From: Antedon mediterranea
Lineage: Eukaryota; Echinodermata; Crinoidea; Comatulida; Antedonidae
Assembly (NCBI RefSeq): GCF_964355755.1
Contig: NC_092677.1
Coordinates: forward strand, 26,258,101 to 26,322,100
Length of the DNA: 64,000 bases
Direction: 5' to 3'
This document shows, one piece after another, positions 26,088-37,510 of the stretch. The number at the start of each line of letters is the position of its first letter. The stretch's first letter is position 1. The notes beneath the pieces were generated by a model that made no database searches, was not told the DNA's origin, and worked only from the letters and a program-made list of their open reading frames with translations. The position numbers and the translations under genes were made by a program.

Positions 26088-29000
26088 TTAAAGAGTTAAC
26101 GCTGATGTTTCCTTTTCCAGCAAGTTTTCTTGCGAGGAGTGTAAAGCGTTTCCGTTGTGAACGCCATTTCTTAAGGAAGCACCAGATCCCTTCGGATCCT
26201 CGTATGACTTGTCATTTCTTTCTAAATCCATCACCTCATCTTCATCGCTATCAATGTCATTGTGGTGATGTTGATGTTGATGTCTCCCTGCATCCACCAA
26301 CGACGGTAACGAACGATTTAAATGAGTCGACTGCGACGCCAAAAGGGCCGTCGGTTTACGATGCGATCGTGAGATTGTGTTGCGTTGATTGACCGGTTTC
26401 ACCGTGATGATAAGGTTTGAACTATTGGCTACCATCATGTCTGTGACCTGATCTAAAGTCTTTCCAATCACCTCAATACCGTTAACCTCTAAAACTTCAT
26501 CATTAACCGCTAATAAACCCGTACTCTCCGCAAGACCTCCAGGCACTAATCGCGAAATAAAAATCCCCGGAACTTTTTCAAGACCTTTTGGCGTGACACG
26601 AACACTCGTTCCATCGCGGATGTAAAACCCGAGAGGCTTGTCCGACCCATGCTTGTGTAGACGTACCCTCCTGTGCGTGTCTGGTACGATATCAACGTCA
26701 ATAATCGCTGATACTCTTCGGAAGTCCTGTGGCATTGAGATGGGCATTATTGGTCTTAAAGGTTTCGCAGTATTTCCTCCTCCAAGAATTTTTCCAATTC
26801 CTTTGTTTTTGCGTAATGTTGTACTCATGTACATACTCTCATTGGCTTCTTCTGAAAAAACAAAAAAGAGAACACATCTGAGGACGGACCAATCATATCC
26901 CCTCTTTCCCAAAACTACAAACGTTATCTTTAAACTTCTAATAGATAGAAGCGACCAATTTTATCATATATTATTATTCATTTTTTAAAAATTATTTCCT
27001 TTACCGTATATCATCTACAAATGTATATCACATATATATTCAAATTGTTATTGTTAATGTTATTTTCTATAAAATGTTACTAAATATATAAATTAGGTAT
27101 GTTCTTGCACAGAACAGGGCCTGATCAGTTTCAGCCTACTTTTTACTCAAAACACAACTGGCTTTTCATTTGGTGATCATTCATCCTACTGTACTTGGTT
27201 GCGTAATAAAATTATTATAATCCAGTTATTGTTTTTTAGTCAAATGTTTGCAACATTCAAAGATTGGGAACATGATTGCGTTTCAACTAAAAATTGCTCT
27301 ACGGAAACCTGGTTTTGACGATTGAGAATGGAAACAATTTGGGTTATTAAAAGTAAAACTATATGTATTAAGTTCTTAAATATTATATATGGATACTTAG
27401 TTTACTGTGCCATCAATAAGATAAAGTATGTCATTGCATACTAGTAAACATTACAAAGTGTTCACATTTAAAAGAGTCCTATGGTGCTTCAACATTTTTG
27501 CCCCTCAAGCATAAAACCAAAAGAAACTGCAATGGAATTCAACCAGGGACCAAGGATCGCCACAGTTCAACGCACACACAGTTGCCAATGTTTATTTGAC
27601 TGTAAACTCTCTCCAGATAGTTCAGCTACAAAGTTGCATAATTTATTGTCAAGCCTTTATAGTCAAACAATGATATTAAAACAGTACCAACAAAAAGGAT
27701 TCTTTATCCAAATGCTAAATATCTTTTTTTGCTGAAGAATATTCTTCAAGATCAGTTTTTACTTTTACACACAACCGCAGGCCAGCATAATAAAGATCTA
27801 TAATTAGATTGCACAGATGGGTTAATATTTAACGATTTAACTATGTTTTTAAACTGCCAAAAACCACTTGTTAATGTTTAATATTAAGACAACATGTAAC
27901 ACAGTAAATGTGGTGAGAAATCAATGCCACTGCTACAGTACATATTTTATTTGATTTGAGCAAGACTCTCTCTACTGCCTCTTAAACAAATATATTGTTA
28001 TGGATGCGTAATTTGCGACTAAATTAACAATGATTGTAACAGTTAATAACTTAAGCTCTGTCTACACTATCAAACTTTACATAATACGTGACAAAACAAA
28101 TGCGATGTGCCCATGGACATGATGTCATATCACTATACCATTTTTGGGCACATCATACTTTTTTGTCAAACTAGTTTGATAGTGTCGACAGAGCTTTATA
28201 TCTCACTATTTGACAAAGTTCCTTAAAACACGCTCTATTTTGCATGAAATATTTTTACCTGTTCCCCAAATTTGATCAAATCTAACTGTAATCTACAGTT
28301 TTGAAGTTATAATATTCAGATCAGAGAGTTGTCTACACTACCAAACTAGTTTGACAAAAATATGGTAGTGATATGCCCAAATATGGTGTAGTGATATGAT
28401 ATCATTATGTCCATATGGACACATCACATTTTTTTGTCACAGAGTTTGAAGTTTAGACAGAGCTTAAGCTAATATACTAGACCTACAGTACAGTTACACT
28501 TTTCATTTGATGTGGAAATATATGCAGATCAGAATCGAATACAGCTGATTATTGTGAATCTGCTGGTCCACACACAAACAGTGCATACATTACAATTAAA
28601 ATATAACAGTATCTATTACAAGGGCATTGAACTTTACTTTTCTAGAAGTTCAATAACTATTGACAGTTTTAGAATCAGTGAGGCCAAACATTGACTCATT
28701 AAATCATACACACAGATTGGTACTGTATTCAATAAATGTTGGAACTTGTCTGCTGTGGAAAAACAGTTCCGTTTGAAAAGTTAAACATTTAATTTCACAG
28801 CTTAAAGGCCAATTTACACAGACGAGCAGATACGGTAATACAAATAGAATCTATGTTATTCCTAATGACCATTTACACACAACGCGGAGCGGATGATATA
28901 CAGACTCTATGTGGGAAAAGCTACACGGTTTTCTGCTTACCGTTACTGCTGGTCTGTGTAAATTGGCCTTAACAGGCCGGCCTTTTTTAAATTTTAGTGA

Positions 29001-32000
29001 GCAAAAGAACGGTTTTTAAACAAAATTTTGAAATATAAATTATACTCTTCTTGCCAAAAGAAATGGAATTTTAAAATTAAATTCATTAAACTGGATTTTT
29101 CAATAAAAACAGGCTCTTTAGACTACTGCTACTCTAACCAAGTTACAGTATGTCACTGTGAAATTGAGGAAATTGGAAAAAGCCACCCCTGTATTAAAGG
29201 TCACACATTATGCTATGATGGTTATCTCTATACTAAACGTAAGTCTAACAGAAGTTTGATAATTTGAAAGTGTTCTTCACGTAGAAAGTTTGCTTGCAAA
29301 GGTGTACTACGGACAGACATCGATATGGCCGAAGTGCAGTATGTATCGGAACACAATCATGCAGTGAAATTGAGTTATAATAACATAAAATGAAAATATA
29401 ACTTTGTATTTTAACAGAATTGGTATGGCCTGGGTGACTAAACATGCAGACAGGGCAATCATACAACAATAGCCTGTTCCTTACTATAACTTTTGTTATA
29501 ATAGTGGTATATACAATAAGCCTTTGTTTACACAGTGGCTTAAAATTCTGAACCTTTAGTCATCTATTGAGAGTTTTACCAAGAGAGAACAAATCATGGA
29601 CCAGGGGGAGTTTTATAAAATTAACTTGAAATGTACTCAACTATATTGACTATTGTTCATCACTACAGAATATTGTATGTAATTATTATGTGTCATGAGG
29701 AGGGGCTACAGTGACGGAATTATGTGAGTCTCTATGTTGTCGCCTCGACTAAATGATACTTTGTTGTTTTTTGTTTATAATATACATACAGTATATGTTG
29801 ATTTTGGTCGAAATAAATGTTTAGTTAAATTAAAAAATTAAAATTAACAATAGAGCATATTGAATTCATTTATTTTAACAATAATTAGGCCTACAACATA
29901 ACAAAAGTTGTGAACTTTTAACACAAGTTTGAATGGTTGGGGGTCAACAAGAATTTGTTTAGAACAAAGACAAATTTTATACTCAACACTGTACACTTTG
30001 TTTGGGTACATTTCTTAATAGCCCTGAGGGTCAAATCTATCATGCCCCCTAAAACAATTTGTTTGTTAACGCCTCTGTATGAGCAGGGTAAAGAACAATG
30101 ACACACTGTTATCAAGTTCAGATAAAATAAAATTCAGTACAATTACTAATAGTGAATCAACGCTAATATGTTTCTGATAAAATAAATTTGCTAGATAACA
30201 TTAACAATATATATACACTACAGTGTTCTGTTCTTGAATGCCTTCACATAAACTGAAGAGTGATATGGTTTCCGAATTTATAGGTCTATGGGGAGGTACT
30301 GTAAGTTGATGTTTAAAAGATGAGGAACATTCTTCATGTAAAGAATATGATTTTAACCTTTTCTAAAATGTACAGTATACATTATCAGAGACGTAGTAAA
30401 TCATTGAAAACATAGACTTAAAAGACAGGTCTTATTGCAAGTCAAAGATCCGTTCAAATAAATTGAACAAAATTAGACACAAAAGCATTGTGGTTTTGGT
30501 TTAGTAGGGAATTTAAAAACCATCATTTTGAAAGACTTTTATTATTGAACTTTCTTTTCTTAAGAAACATTCCTTAGATATCATACTGTACGACCACAAT
30601 GTCTTTGTTGTTTTAAATTCCAAATTCCTTTGTTTATCCAGGTATTGTGTTTATAATAAATTGCTGATACTTCTTGATATTTTATTTATAATAAAAGACA
30701 GATTTCAACACTCAATTGTTACAAATTGTACAGTGTGAAATACAGTTATTCTTGAAATAGAAAAATGTATATGTGTCGAAAATAAAAATCCAAAGGCAAA
30801 TTACTGAAAAAATTACAATGCTGTGGGTATCAATGGCTGGATCTCAAAAGGAGATACTAAAAAAAAAAAAGCGAAAAGCTAAATCAAAACGATAAAGTAA
30901 AACAGCCAGAAAAGTTAGCAGAGCTTTCGGGCAACACTAGCCCTTCATCAGTGCATGCAAGTGTGTCGAAAATAAAAGATAGATTTCAATTCGAAATATC
31001 TATTATTGTACGCTGTACTTATACTTAGAAAACTGTGTTGGTATAAAAGTCAAAATGTCAGAATTTTAATTCATCACAATACTGTAGTACTGTAATTGTT
31101 CAGAGAAACGAAATTTCATTGTACAGTACTGTATCTGTACAGAAATAACCAAATGCCACATCAAAAGTCAAATTTTAAAATACAATTCCGTTCAATCATG
31201 CGTACCCCAATCAAAATAGTACAATCATATTCATTTTTTATCAAGGCAGAATTTTAATTCATCACAATAGTACTGCAATCGATAAGAAACAAACATGGTA
31301 TAGTATCTGTACAGTAATATTAACCATAATGCCAGGTCAAAAGTCAAATTTTAAAATACAATTCCGTTCAATCTTGCATGTACACACCCAATCAAAATAG
31401 TACAATCATATCATTTTGTAACATATATTTGACATTGAAGATAAGGAACAATAGAAAATATATCTTTAAAAAACTGCTGTTATGGAGTTACAGTAATAAT
31501 ATTTTTTGACAGCTTAAAATATTCCAAGTAGACAATAAGGAAGCCACAGGTACTGTAGTTAATACAGTATACCACTTCCTTGTATTATCAGTACTGTATG
31601 TGGGATGTCACCAAAATGGGAAGTTGTTAAAAATGTTGATCTGTACAAACAACAATATGATTGAAAAAAATATTAAAACTAAACCAACTACTGTATATAC
31701 ATATCACTAGAAACTACATTTACTTAAAAATGGGTAATCACTTTTATATCTGTCCAAAATCATTTAATCTGTGTCTGGTGGTGGAAACATGCGTTATTCG
31801 TTCAATGGGGACTTGGCATAGTATCCACAGTCATGAGTTCGTAAACTACACAGACAGTGTACAGTACCTACCAGAACATTGCATCGAATAATGCAAAGTT
31901 TAAAAGTTCAATCTTCAATAAACATTTAGTATTGGTAATTAATACAATGACTCATTAACTAACAATTCATAGAAAAGATAATAATAACATATGTAAGGAT

Positions 32001-35000
32001 GTTATTGTTAATGTTATTGTTACATTAGTCAAAAGAAAGAATTTAAGTGTGATATTGAATAATTCCACGTTATGTACTATTATTTATGTTGAAATGAATG
32101 TTGAAAAAATGATCTTTGGTCAACAAGAAAAAACAATTATTCATAACTAAAATTTAAAAAGAAATCTTATTTATACTGTACAATAATAATTGAGAATACT
32201 GTATCAAGTTTATTAAACTACAGTACGATATAACTTGTTACTGTACATTTGACGGGACTCCCTGACACAGTGAATCTCTCCTCAACTTTAGGGTACAGCT
32301 GTACAGTATAGTACAATGCCATTTTAAAATTCAATCTTCTATAAAAAAAAAATCTGCTGTTTCCGGTTCGGGGAGTTGAGAATGCACGACTCTAAATCAA
32401 TATTCTTGAGTAACATTTTAGAGATATTTTATTTTATATCTTTGCATCTCCAACATTTTAGGAGTCAGTCATGCATATCTAATGAGTTGATCAAGTGCTA
32501 TTGTAACCAATATTGTACTTGGTATAGATATTGTTCATCCCAGCAGAAACTATTCTAGTAGCACTGTGAAGCATTGATTTACTACTGTACCAGGATAAAG
32601 CAGTCAGTGAGTGTACAGTATGCATTGATATACATAGTAGCCCTATGGTTTGCAATATTCATGAGCAATTGGTAATGTACAGTACCGGACAGAATTATTG
32701 CAGATTTTGAACGCATTCAACGCATTGTTAAAGTGTTGACAACGCGTTGAAACTGCGTTGTCCGTTGGCGTTGAAAGTGTTGAGTTCGTTGAACTGTTTA
32801 TTCAACCAACACAATGTGTTGCGTTGAGTTTGCGTTGAAATAACGAACAATCGGATTCGTATGGTATTTACAGATTGCCAGTGTGTATTAGTAGTAGTAG
32901 TAATAGTATAAAATACAGTATTACAAATATTTAAGAAAACAAACATAATGTGTATTTTTCCGCGGAAACCTAGCTTAATATATTACACTAGGCTAGGCCT
33001 ACTACTAACGAGTAGGCCCCGTGTGTATGAGCCGCGTCTGCCATCGCAGTTAAAAGTAGTGTAGTGGTCATGTCCTTAATTACTGTGTGCCTATATTAAC
33101 TGGAGTATTAAATACCAAAGTTAAGGCGGCGGTGAATCTTGGAGGCTAGGTCACATCGTAATTAATTATTTCCAAACTAAAAACTTCGCAGTACTGTACT
33201 ACATTTTTCTCGATTATTTATAAAAACAACGTAGCCTACACCCGCCGCCATGGAAGGCAACAATACACCACCAACATAACGATCCAGCATGGTCGTCGTC
33301 TTTTTCACGCATGCTTTTCGTGACGTGAGGGACGAACTGATCGAAAGGTGAAGAGTTCATTCATTATGAAATAACGCGTAATTAAAAGGGAAAAAATCGT
33401 TTAGTTTTATTATTATCCATAAATATATCATTATCATGTATTATATTATAAATTAATTATTGTGATGCCTAACGTAACCCATGCAGAGAAAAGCGTTAAA
33501 TATAATAACCAAGAAATAGGAATGACCAATTTGATGACAATAGGCAATTTTAGGCGTTTTCTTTAAAATCAAAACCTGTGCCATACCACCATATTATTCA
33601 CGCCAAGGTGTAACCCACAAATATTTGAATAACCAAACAATTCAGAATAAAGAACCACTTTATTCTGATGCAAGACAATATATTATTACAGGCGAGGTTT
33701 AGGCGTTTTCTCTGTAACATACTATTGTTTTGTTTCTTAATATAATTATATTGGCCTCCTCCTGAAACTGTATGAATGGGATGGGAGTTGCGAGAATATG
33801 CGAGCGAACAGCCAACATTTAAATCAGTTTACAGTGTGATGCTTTTCAAAACGCGCAACGTTTTCAACGCGTTCAACGCTATGGGATTCAATTGTTTAAC
33901 GTCGTCAATGAACGGTCAACGGGTTCAACACATTCAACACGCTCTATTGTTAACGTATTCAAAACGCTTTTTGTACTTAAAAATGTAATGTTGTTCGATT
34001 TATAAAGATTTAAATTGGTTCATGGGTGTCGGACACGTCAAATTTTTTAGTTCTTTCAAATTACATTACAACAAACAATGGGACAATTATAAAATAAAAA
34101 CCAAAATAGAGAAACAATATTTTAACTTTATCTCTTGAATCTCGAACAGCTAAAAAATGTAGGCCTAAATAAAATTAATTACTTCGTCGTCATTAACGAT
34201 CGTTAAATACGTCATAACACACGTGGTGTTTTTCTTGAGGAAACCAGGGTGGCGGCCTCGTGGACGGGTGTTGATGTCAGTAATTTCCACGTTGTTTGAT
34301 TTTACGACGTGAGATCGTGTTTTCCCCCGGAAGGCCTACAGTACAGTGTTAACTGTTAGACTTGGCATCGACCTTATTATTCGATGTTTTCCTTCACTAA
34401 ACACTGGGAAATATCACTGTGTGTTTTACTTGGTAACTGTCCGTTCAATACTTAAAAATATATCTAAGCTTCATATATATTTTTTATTTATATTAAAATA
34501 TCTGGTAGTGACTGCCGATAGGTATTTTGCCTGTTGTTGTTACTGATCGTTCAGGCGTGCAATCGGCCAGTCTAGCGCTGCAGCAGCTAGCGTTGAAATA
34601 ACTAATTGTTTACTTGACATGCTGATAATGACTTTCGTTGAATAAACAACTAAACGTTGAAAGCCGTTCAACGCAACGCAAACACAACGCAACGACAACG
34701 TGTTGAATGCGTTGGGATTTTTGCAATAATTCTGTCCTGTACTGTATACTGCAAAACATACACACTATCTCCTGCTTTAAAATGCATTTGAACCAAAGAG
34801 GTTACATAATTAACTAGAGTCTGAACAAAACTCTACAGTTTGAACAAAACATGTAAGCTTTAAGTTGACCTCTGACTATAAAAAAAGTACTGTATAGTTT
34901 AGCTATCAACACAACAATTTGACCCCTAACATTTGACCTGATGTTACCATAGCAAAAGTCATACCTGTGCTAAAAACAAAGAGCAGAGAGATCGACTGAC

Positions 35001-37007
35001 AATCACACACTAGCATCATGTACATGATTACATATAATTGAGTAATTTGATAGATTTAATGAAGATAAATCCGCAAGATATGAACATCAAGTGTCCATCA
35101 TAGAGTGACAACAAGATGATGTCATCACTCCTATCATATCCTTCTTCGTTAGGTTATTGTGGTATTTCTCACCTGTCTGTCTAATTGCTTGTCTCAGTTC
35201 ATTGTTACAGTAGTTGTATTATTCTTACTGAGTTAAGCTCTGACCACACTATCAAACTATTTTGACAAAAAACTGTGATATGCCCAAAGATGGTAGTGAT
35301 ATGCCTAAATATAGTTAGTGATATGACATGTTCATGGGCACATCACATTTTTTTGCCACATAAAGTTTGATAGTGTAGACAGAGCTTTAGTCAGTATGTG
35401 ATTTATTATTATAACCTATTTAGTTTGGCTGTAAACAACACGAGCTGCCGACATCACTAAGCTACAGGACCCTGTCGTGATTCTTAAATATTTGTAATCA
35501 ATTCAAAATTAAAAGTTATCTCAGGTCAATTAATTGTTATCAACAAAGCATTGAGTACCCCCTTAGCTAGTTATCCTGCAGAGTGTATGGAAAGTGCTGG
35601 TATCCACTATGTTGTTTAATAAACAGGTTGTACTGCTGTAGATGTATACAAGCAGAACTAGAGCATCTCAAAATTAGTACTACCATAGAGATATTATAGT
35701 GAACTACTGTATCTGTAGACATGCCAATACAATGTCAACTATTGATCATAACACTAATTAGTGTAAGGTATTTCTCACATTCTTCACATACAATACACCT
35801 ATTGAGATGACTCTCTATTTACAGTATTAAGCTCTGTCTACACTATCAAACTAGTTTGACAAATAAAGTGTGATGTGTCCAAATATGGTAGTGATATGCC
35901 CAAATATGGTAGTGAAATGATATCATCATGGCCATATATGGGCACATCACATGTTTTTGTCACATAAAGTTTGATAGTGTAGACAGTCAAGGGTACTGCT
36001 TTCTTTTGATAGAACAAAGGGGAGAATAAGGCAAGCACAACAAAATAGAGAGGGGAGGGGGAGGGGGTACAGTCTTTGTAAAGATGCTAAAGGACAGTAG
36101 TGTATAGTGATGGTTTGATGTGTAAGAAATTGACAGTATACAGTACTAGGTTTTTGTGGACAACACTGTACATACTGTAGTTTATACTATGGATACGGTA
36201 CTGCTGTAGGGGTAAACGATTACTCGGGCCGCCATTCATTTTTTGCCACCATATCGCGATATTAATGCATTCAGTCGCTATTTAATACTACGTATGGTAG
36301 GTAGTTACATTTCAAATCATTGTACTGTGTCCAAGTGCACCAAGAAAACAATATTTAATAGTTAGTTTGTGATCGATAATATAAGTAAATGCTTACCTCT
36401 TCTTTGTACCACTAAACGTAATGGCGGTTTGAAGTTGGTCAACGCTTTGTGATAGTTATCATCATTGTTTATTGGCAGCAGATCATCCTGAGGATCCGTG
36501 TAACTCACTAAGAATTCTATATTCTCCAACTTGTGCATTTTTTCCAAGTGTGCATAAAAATTATCGAATGTTGACATTGTATTGGTGTCTACAGAGAAAC
36601 GTCTGAATTCAGCATCAAACTAGAAAATAAATTAATAATACAGAGAAAAATGTCAGTTTAGTATAAAAAAAAAACCAACCCAAAAAGAAATCATTAACTT
36701 ACAGACAGTATTGTTTGACATTAATATAAATTACTATAGTATTACTATTATTAGTAGGAGTACAGTAATTAAATTTATTTTGTCAATTAATTGAATTTGA
36801 TTAATGAATAAGCATTATGATTACTGTATATTAATTATACATGTACTGTAGGCCTGACTATATCATATGTCATGTTGAATTCCTTTCAATGTTATTCATT
36901 CAATATTATTATTATTATAGAAAGATTTGTTTTATAAATTTTACCTTGCTTTTGACTTCTTTCAGTCCAACCATCCCATTCACGTGTCTCTGCTTTCGTG
37001 TTGACAT
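26088..37007 (-). CDS. PARD6: Par-6 cell-polarity scaffold (PARD6 orthologue), complete, three coding exons
   Basis: Coding exons are 37,007-36,945, 36,619-36,397 and 26,851-26,088. All borders are GT-AG, phases fit, and the product is 349 aa, the usual Par-6 length. Residues 15-95 form the PB1 domain that binds atypical PKC, with [13 protein letters not shown] at the start (the conserved basic Lys region) and [14 protein letters not shown] later. The semi-CRIB that binds Cdc42-GTP begins at about residue 146 ([15 protein letters not shown]). The PDZ domain follows (about 160-250) with the carboxylate-binding loop PLGF at 168-171, then [20 protein letters not shown]. The tail is hydrophilic, with a His-rich patch and an acidic DSDEDE stretch. 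The known role is in the Par-3/aPKC/Cdc42 complex at apical or junctional cortex. Exon 1 has the first ATG and a short N-terminus. Intron 2 is 9.5 kb and carries most of the transposons listed below. Domain identity is seen directly; paralogue letter cannot be assigned. Confidence 0.97.
28054..28195. mobile_element. MITE family 1, copy 1 (PIF/Harbinger-like)
   Basis: The ends are complementary (AGCTCTGTCTACACTATC on the left, GATAGTGTCGACAGAGCT on the right) and both are flanked by TTA at 28,051-28,053 and 28,196-28,198. The 142-bp body has GTGATGTGCCCA-like and TTTGGGCACATCA segments that extend the hairpin. A 3-bp TTA/TAA duplication is typical of PIF/Harbinger elements. It lies in par-6 intron 2 and has no coding capacity. 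Confidence 0.85.
28323..28464. mobile_element. MITE family 1, copy 2 (decayed left end)
   Basis: The right end GACAGAGCT is followed by TAA. The left end is degraded (AGAGAGTTGTCTACACTACC). The body contains TTTGACAAAAATATGGTAGTGATATGCCC-type sequence shared with the other copies. It lies only ~130 bp from copy 1 in par-6 intron 2. Confidence 0.75.
28806..28969. mobile_element. MITE family 2, TAA target duplication
   Basis: Terminal inverted repeats AGGCCAATTTACACAGAC and GTCTGTGTAAATTGGCCT are perfect over 18 bp. TAA flanks both sides (28,803-28,805 and 28,970-28,972). The 164-bp element has no coding capacity. Its 3-bp TAA duplication points to the PIF/Harbinger group, but its ends differ from family 1. 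Confidence 0.85.
30788..30961 (-). mobile_element. 174-bp retro-insertion with 16-bp target duplication
   Basis: TGTGTCGAAAATAAAA occurs at 30,772-30,787 and again at 30,962-30,977, exactly flanking the insert, as expected for a target-site duplication. On the minus strand the insert begins with GCATGCACTGATGAAGGG, a hammerhead-like core, and continues through an internal T-rich run. Long, variable duplications are typical of LINE or Penelope-like retroelements; Penelope-like elements are known to carry hammerhead motifs. No reverse transcriptase is present, so this would be a short truncated or non-autonomous copy. Confidence 0.6.
30925..30951 (-). ncRNA. Hammerhead-ribozyme-like core (probably decayed)
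   Basis: On the minus strand: CTGATGA, one extra A, GGGC, a 7-nt loop, GCCC, then GAAA. This is the invariant hammerhead core with a 4-bp stem II. The extra A between CTGATGA and stem II departs from the usual G-C closing pair. I could not find a convincing complementary strand for stem I, so self-cleavage is doubtful. Confidence 0.4.
31059..31420. repeat. Tandem duplication, ~188-bp unit, two copies
   Basis: Starting with CAGAATTTTAATTCATCACA at 31,059 and again at 31,247, two diverged copies share AAGTCAAATTTTAAAATACA and CAATCAAAATAGTACAATCA. It lies in par-6 intron 2 and has no coding signal. Confidence 0.8.
32680..34744. mobile_element. 2.07-kb non-autonomous Tc1/mariner-type element
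   Basis: The left end CAGTACCGGACAGAATTATT matches the inverted right end (CAGTACAGGACAGAATTATT read from the right). TA lies at both edges (32,678-32,679 and 34,745-34,746). CAGT ends with TA duplication are the Tc1/mariner hallmark. Inside each end is a sub-terminal zone rich in TTCAACGC/GCGTTGAA motifs (about 32,710-32,850 and 34,610-34,715), with a third such zone near 33,845-33,970. No transposase frame was found. The middle holds GC-richer sequence, possibly captured host DNA. It is inserted in par-6 intron 2. Confidence 0.75.
35236..35386. mobile_element. MITE family 1, copy 3
   Basis: AGCTCTGACCACACTATC on the left, GATAGTGTAGACAGAGCT on the right, with TTA on both sides (35,233-35,235 and 35,387-35,389). 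It is the second copy with an intact 3-bp duplication and lies in par-6 intron 2. Confidence 0.85.
35830..35986. mobile_element. MITE family 1, copy 4 (right end worn)
   Basis: The left end AGCTCTGTCTACACTATC is preceded by TTA. The right end reads GATAGTGTAGACAG and then breaks into TCAAGGG, losing the last bases. It lies in par-6 intron 2. Confidence 0.8.
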
Positions 37008-37171
37008 TTTAATTGCTGTATTTATATTAATTTACTTTCAATTTATCATCAATTAATAAGTTCCTTTTGATAGTTAATAGGATAAAGGTAGTCCTAGGCC
37101 TCAAAGTTTCTTGTAAGTTCTGTCAACCACCGATTACCAGTCGTCAGATCGTAGGCCGGAAACGATATGCT

Positions 37172-37510
37172 TACTTCCCTACACAGATGACGGTTTGTCG
37201 CCTGTTTTCTTCCGCCTTCCAAGGCCTTACTCACGATGACGACACATTGCTGGTCCAGCACCCACACACGAAAATTTAATTAAAATATAACACCAAAAAA
37301 CACCAAAATAACTTAAAATATTGACGAAACAACTACAATATAATATAATCAAGTGAAATTTAAAAAACGCCTAAGAAAATCAGTTAAAGTGAGCCACTTT
37401 CTTCCGCCGTCAATTTGTCGGCCTAGACTGTGTGTCGAAGGTAGTTTGGTTTAGTTCCTGCGGGGGAAAATCAGACCTTTGGCCAAGCCCTGTGACGTCA
37501 TGTAAATTAT
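37172..37510 (-). promoter_or_regulatory. Probable par-6 5' UTR/promoter with CRE and ETS-like motifs
   Basis: Upstream of the par-6 start codon (higher coordinates) lie two CTTCCGCC boxes (GGCGGAAG on the gene strand, near 37,208 and 37,399), a CCGGAA near 37,156 and a full TGACGTCA cyclic-AMP response element at 37,493-37,500. No TATA box is evident. The motifs are seen; their use is inferred from position only. Confidence 0.4.

Noticed and set aside
26105-26988. Plus-strand open frames opposite par-6 exon 3
   Set aside because: Antisense shadows of the conserved CRIB-PDZ exon.
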